Part shown: in pieces, positions 32,120-35,629 of the stretch
Layout of the letters: each line of letters starts with the position of its first letter
Position numbering within the stretch: the stretch's first letter is position 1
Assembly: GCA_024689605.1 (NCBI GenBank)
Contig: JAILDD010000016.1
Span: 1-35,629 of the forward strand
DNA length: 35,629 nucleotides
Source of the DNA: Lachnospiraceae bacterium
GTDB taxonomy: Bacteria; Bacillota_A; Clostridia; Lachnospirales; Lachnospiraceae
Direction: 5' to 3'
Made by a program: the position numbers and the translations under genes
Notes under the pieces: generated by a model
What the model saw: the letters and a program-made list of their open reading frames with translations, nothing else
Database searches by the model: none
What the model was told of the DNA's origin: nothing

Positions 32120-33672
32120 ATAAGGTTTTTTTAAAAAAAGATCCGAAGGATATCTCGGATTATATTGCTTCCGAGGTACGGGGATACCGTGAGAGTATGG
32201 GGGATGCCGAAGGGGAGTTGATGGATGATCCGGCTCTTATAGTGGATTACCTTACCCTGATCGTATATTATCTTGTAAAGTGCAGACCCCGCAACGATCA
32301 TAATATTGACAGCATATGTAAGCTCATGGGCGCCAGCTATTTCGAAGAGGGCAGGCGTACGCCGTTCTGGGCGATAATATCGGAAGTATCAACAACATAT
32401 AAAAATGATCCTGTATTTGCTGACGGTGCAGATCTCGAAAATGAGATAACCAATGAGGACATAGACCAGTGTTTTAAGTTTATTGAATATGAGGTCATGT
32501 TTGTGGATGATGATGGAGCACAGGATTCCCATTTGGGAATGATCTCTGTCTGCAAGGTCAAATACAATCGTAATGCCCAGCCCCCCAGGCTGTCAAAGGA
32601 AAGCCTTAATATCGGCAAGGGCAGGGATATGATATACAGAAAGCAGTTTGAAAAATTTCTGGAGGCTATGACTCCGGAAAGCATAAAGGCATATCTGGAC
32701 CGTTTCGTAGTAGGGCAGGATGAGACCAAGCGGATCTTAAGCACTGCCGTGTATAATCATTACCTCCGGCTGGCTAATCCCGAAGCAAAACTTATAAAGA
32801 CAAATATACTTATGGTGGGACCCACAGGAAGCGGTAAGACCGAAATGATACGCCGGATATCGACATTGGTAAATGTGCCGGTAGTGGTAACGGATTTCAG
32901 CGGAATAGTTGCTACACCCTGGAAGGGGCGGAACAAGGAGGAAGCTCTTACTACCCTTTATGAAAGGGCAGGAAGAGATCTTGAACTGGCTCAGAGCGGA
33001 ATAGTATTCTGTGATGAGTTTGATAAGATCGTGCCTTCAAAGCGCTATTCAAGAGGCGGCGATATAAATGATGAACTTCAGGGTCAGCTTCTTGGGATGC
33101 TTGAAGGTACCGAACTTGATGTTCCGGTGGGGGGATCTTCTATTGTAAGGATGAATACTTCAAATATTCTCTTTGTATGTGCAGGGGCTTTTGAAGGGCT
33201 GGACAAAATCGTAGAAAAGGATATCGGAAAAGCCGGGATAGGTTTTGGCAGTGAAATAAAGCGAACAGACGCTTTTCAGCTGACTCACGAAAACCTTGAC
33301 CAGAAGCATCTTATAAAGTATGGCATGAAACCGGAACTGGCGGGAAGACTTCATACTGTGGGAGTTCTGAACAAGCTGACCCGTGAGCAGTTAAAATGCA
33401 TTCTCACCGAGTCGGAAGATAATGTGATAAAACGTTATGAAAATGAATTCAGGGAAGAAGAGGCTGTGAAGCTGACATTTACCGATGAGGCCCTGGATGT
33501 GATAATAGAAAAGGTGCTGAATATGGACATCGGTGCAAGAGGACTCAATTCTGTTATACATGATATCCTGAAGGTTTCGCTTTTTGAAGTACCTTCAGAC
33601 AGAAATATACGAGAGGTTAGGGTGACCGGTGCTGCAGCCAGGGGCGAGGACAAGCCGGAGTATGCATATTAA
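32116..33672 (+). CDS. ClpX-like AAA+ ATPase with novel N-terminal domain (second of tandem pair)
   Basis: The 518-residue protein resembles its neighbour only in the core. Residues 1-190 form an unrecognised domain without zinc-finger cysteine pairs (MNKVFLKKDPKDISDYIASE at the start, a helix at DPALIVDYLTLIVYYLVKC). From about 192 the core reads ESIKAYLDRFVVGQDETKRI, with Walker A GPTGSGKT (about 235), Walker B IVFCDEFDKI (about 296), ILFVCAGAFEGLD, PELAGRLHTVGVL and sensor 2 GARGLNS. Pore loop 1 is PWKG followed by RNKEE, an aromatic-basic-Gly version of ClpX GYVG. The ClpP-docking loop is nearly canonical, AGIGFGSEIK. It starts inside the stop of the preceding gene (ATGA), implying translational coupling and perhaps a mixed complex. 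The next gene starts 23 bases after its stop. Confidence 0.87.
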   Translation: MNKVFLKKDPKDISDYIASEVRGYRESMGDAEGELMDDPALIVDYLTLIVYYLVKCRPRNDHNIDSICKLMGASYFEEGRRTPFWAIISEVSTTYKNDPVFADGADLENEITNEDIDQCFKFIEYEVMFVDDDGAQDSHLGMISVCKVKYNRNAQPPRLSKESLNIGKGRDMIYRKQFEKFLEAMTPESIKAYLDRFVVGQDETKRILSTAVYNHYLRLANPEAKLIKTNILMVGPTGSGKTEMIRRISTLVNVPVVVTDFSGIVATPWKGRNKEEALTTLYERAGRDLELAQSGIVFCDEFDKIVPSKRYSRGGDINDELQGQLLGMLEGTELDVPVGGSSIVRMNTSNILFVCAGAFEGLDKIVEKDIGKAGIGFGSEIKRTDAFQLTHENLDQKHLIKYGMKPELAGRLHTVGVLNKLTREQLKCILTESEDNVIKRYENEFREEEAVKLTFTDEALDVIIEKVLNMDIGARGLNSVIHDILKVSLFEVPSDRNIREVRVTGAAARGEDKPEYAY

Positions 33673-33695
33673 AATAGCAGAAAGAGGAATGCTGC

Positions 33696-35411
33696 ATGAA
33701 TAAGAAAATAGGAAAATTACAGATTGCCATACTGCTTTCAACAGTGCTGCCCATGCTTGCAATGGGCTGCATAATTGTTACTTTTGCAATAAGACACTAC
33801 GAGGGTGTTTTTGTAGATGAAGTGGACAGGTCATTAAAGGCGGCAGCCAATTCTGTGCTGGTGACATATGATGAGCTGTATCCCGGGGATTATGTGCTGC
33901 AGGGGGAAGGGACAGCGTTTGTTTCTCTTTATAAAGGCGAAAAAGAGCTTACCGGTGAATTCGATATAGTTGACAGGATGAAAGAGGAAACCGGTATGGA
34001 AGTGACACTTTTCTATAAGGATGCCCGTATCCTGACTACGCTGCGTAATGAGGATGGCAGCAGGTGTGTGGCTACCGGAGTAAACGGTGCTGTTTATTCT
34101 GCCATGGAAAGGGAGGATGATGCGCTGCGGTTCAGGGCTGATATAAACGGAACGGATTATTATGTGTGTTATATCCCGCTTTATAACAGTGACGGGACTT
34201 TTATAGGAATGATAGGAACCGGAAGAAAGGCAACTGAAGTTCTTGCGGAGATCAACGGATCCATCATCCCTATGCTGATAGTTACCATACTTTCCATGCT
34301 TGTGGCGTCCATAATCAGCATACGCTACACCACCGGTATAGTTTCTGCGGTAGGCGATATCAAGTCCTTCCTGCAGACAGTAATAGGCGGCAAGGTGGAC
34401 GCAGTTATGAATGAGCGGACCCAGAAGCGTAATGATGAGATCGGTGAGACAGGTGCTGCTGTGGTCAAGATGCGTGACGTACTCCGGGTTATGGTGGAGA
34501 AGGATCCTCTTACATTGCTGTACAACAGACGTTACGGTACCGGAAGAATGAAGAATGTCCAGGCTTCATTCCTGCGTACGGGGCAGCCATTCGCGATGGC
34601 TATCGGTGATATAGATTTCTTTAAGAAGGTAAATGATACTTACGGCCATGATGCCGGTGACGAGATACTTAAGTTTGTTTCGGAAGAGCTGCGCAAGATG
34701 ATGCTGGGATGCGGCTTTGCCGTAAGGTGGGGCGGTGAGGAATTCCTGCTGATATTTGAGACGGCTGATGTGAACACTGCCCGGGGTAAGATCGAGGCTC
34801 TCCTGGAAAAACTCAGAAACAGTACCATTTCATATGCTGATTACAATATTAATGTGACCATGACCATTGGACTTGTGGCAGGCAGTGCGGATCTTGACGT
34901 AAACGACCTGATAAAGAGGGCGGATGCAGGACTCTATTATGGTAAGGAACACGGAAGGAACCAGCTGGTACTTTGTGATGAGCTGACGGATGAGGATCTT
35001 GCGGCAGCAGCGAAAAAGGAAGCTGAGGCTGCAGAGGCTGCTAAGGAAGAGGCTGCAGCGGCTGAAACACAAAATGCAGCTCCTGATGAAGAAGAATATG
35101 ATATCATGAAGGAATTCGGCCTCAATCCTGATGGTACGCCCATGAAAAAACCTGAGGTTTATTCTGCCGGAAACGATGACACAAATGAGCTGCTGATGGA
35201 AGAACTGGCAAGATCCAGGGAGCGGAAGACTGTGGTTGATGTGAAGGCAAAGAAGCCTTTCATGAAGGTGGAAGAAAAGACAGAAGCGGAATCCATTATG
35301 ACATCCTTCAGCGAGCAGGTTGTAAAAAATGCTGAAGAAGGACTTATAGTTGCTGAGAAACCTGAAATAGAAGAGGGTATGCAAAAAAAAGACAAAAAAA
35401 AGAGAAAATAA
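33696..35411 (+). CDS. Cache-HAMP-GGDEF membrane protein, probable diguanylate cyclase
   Basis: The 571-residue protein has an N-terminal membrane helix (IAILLSTVLPMLAMGCIIVT), an extracellular single-Cache-like domain (about 35-180, with VTLFYKDARILTTL and YYVCYIPLYNSDGTFIGMIG), a second helix (SIIPMLIVTILSMLVASIIS) and a HAMP-like linker. The GGDEF domain keeps EKDPLTLLYNRRYG, AIGDIDFFKKVNDTYGHDAG and the active motif GGEEF at 346-350; no RxxD inhibitory site precedes it. The last 150 residues are a charged tail with Ala/Glu runs ending KKDKKKRK. It should make cyclic di-GMP in response to an external small ligand. AGAGGA precedes the ATG, 23 bases after the second AAA+ gene. The promoter of tRNA-Leu begins at its stop. 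Confidence 0.93.
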   Translation: MNKKIGKLQIAILLSTVLPMLAMGCIIVTFAIRHYEGVFVDEVDRSLKAAANSVLVTYDELYPGDYVLQGEGTAFVSLYKGEKELTGEFDIVDRMKEETGMEVTLFYKDARILTTLRNEDGSRCVATGVNGAVYSAMEREDDALRFRADINGTDYYVCYIPLYNSDGTFIGMIGTGRKATEVLAEINGSIIPMLIVTILSMLVASIISIRYTTGIVSAVGDIKSFLQTVIGGKVDAVMNERTQKRNDEIGETGAAVVKMRDVLRVMVEKDPLTLLYNRRYGTGRMKNVQASFLRTGQPFAMAIGDIDFFKKVNDTYGHDAGDEILKFVSEELRKMMLGCGFAVRWGGEEFLLIFETADVNTARGKIEALLEKLRNSTISYADYNINVTMTIGLVAGSADLDVNDLIKRADAGLYYGKEHGRNQLVLCDELTDEDLAAAAKKEAEAAEAAKEEAAAAETQNAAPDEEEYDIMKEFGLNPDGTPMKKPEVYSAGNDDTNELLMEELARSRERKTVVDVKAKKPFMKVEEKTEAESIMTSFSEQVVKNAEEGLIVAEKPEIEEGMQKKDKKKRK

Positions 35412-35413
35412 TG

Positions 35414-35419
35414 TATAAT
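35414..35419 (+). promoter_or_regulatory. -10 element for tRNA-Leu
   Basis: TATAAT lies 15 bases before the tRNA. The -35 would fall in the A-rich end of the preceding gene and is not recognisable. Confidence 0.5.
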
Positions 35420-35433
35420 TAGTTGTACGTTAT

Positions 35434-35515
35434 GCGGGTGTGGTGGAATTGGCAGACACGCAAGATTTAGGTTCTTGTGCCGAGAGGTGTGCAGGTTCAA
35501 GTCCTGTCACCCGCA
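35434..35515 (+). tRNA. tRNA-Leu, anticodon UAG
   Basis: Acceptor arms GCGGGTG (35434-35440) and CACCCGC (35508-35514) pair fully, with discriminator A. The D arm region TGGTGGAATTGGCAGACACG is typical of tRNA-Leu. The anticodon arm CAAGA / TCTTG carries the loop TTTAGGT, giving anticodon UAG (reads CUA/CUN). A class II variable arm and T loop (GGTTCAAGTCC) are present. The 3' CCA is not encoded. Confidence 0.96.
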
Positions 35516-35524
35516 TTTTTTTTT
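35516..35524 (+). terminator. T tract directly after tRNA-Leu
   Basis: Nine T residues follow the discriminator base; with the tRNA acceptor and T arms acting as the stem this probably ends transcription. The last 105 bases of the window hold no gene that I can identify. Confidence 0.5.
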
Positions 35525-35629
35525 GCAATAAAAAAAGTGCCCGGGGAATTGTACTGATGTGGGCCGGAGGCGCCGGAGTTTTCCGCAGGATAGACAATAA
35601 GGGGTATATGTTATAAAATATTGTTTGTT

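Noticed and set aside
1..35629. CRISPR arrays, insertion sequences, prophage or T-box/riboswitch elements
   Set aside because: I saw no repeat-spacer pattern, transposase, phage gene, or recognised riboswitch consensus in the window.

Overview
The window looks like chromosomal DNA of a Gram-positive anaerobe of the Clostridia, most likely a Lachnospiraceae member (Butyrivibrio-like). This is inferred from the gene order rpmE, DUF1385 gene, prmC, prfA, from the abundance of GGDEF proteins, from strong AGGAGG-type ribosome binding sites, and from protein-level resemblance. No 16S gene or other taxonomic marker is present. Almost everything is on the + strand; the only clear minus-strand gene is a MATE transporter.

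Region 1 (1-5000) is accessory and partly decayed. It holds the tail of a probable chromate transporter, two GNAT acetyltransferases and a small zinc-ribbon protein. It also holds three broken genes: a nitroreductase with its middle deleted, a small two-helix membrane protein with a frameshift and a stop, and a GGDEF protein whose membrane part and catalytic part are now in different frames. A TetR regulator with a clear double operator follows, in an operon with a flavodoxin-fold oxidoreductase.

Region 2 (5000-15200) starts with a large membrane PAS-like/GGDEF protein and phosphoglucomutase. A surface-polysaccharide block follows: two GT2 glycosyltransferases, a WbaP-type polyprenyl-phosphate glycosylphosphotransferase and a third, rhamnosyltransferase-like GT2. 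The MATE gene converges on the end of this block. Phosphoglucomutase would supply sugar-1-phosphate, the phosphotransferase would load the first sugar onto undecaprenyl phosphate, and the GT2 enzymes would extend it.

Region 3 (15200-28000) carries a membrane-anchored HtrA protease, a ClpX-like unfoldase with a zinc finger and a long acidic linker, and an InlB-repeat surface protein. The translation block comes next: rpmE with its own promoter and terminator, then DUF1385 gene, prmC, prfA and another GT2. An 822-residue zinc-ribbon membrane protein follows.

Region 4 (28000-35629) carries a glycerol-1-phosphate dehydrogenase-like enzyme, tRNA-Ser(CGA) and a bacterial voltage-gated sodium channel with filter TLESWSM. 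Next come two tandem ClpX-like AAA+ proteins, overlapping by ATGA, with unrecognised N-terminal domains. A Cache/GGDEF protein and tRNA-Leu(UAG) close the window.

The strongest candidate for something undescribed is the tandem AAA+ pair at 30566-33672. Both keep the ClpX ATPase core and an IGF-like loop, but they have lost the zinc finger, have new N-terminal domains and have rewritten pore loops. They appear to form an operon with the Cache-GGDEF gene. A third divergent ClpX-like gene lies about 12 kb upstream, and no clpP gene is in the window.
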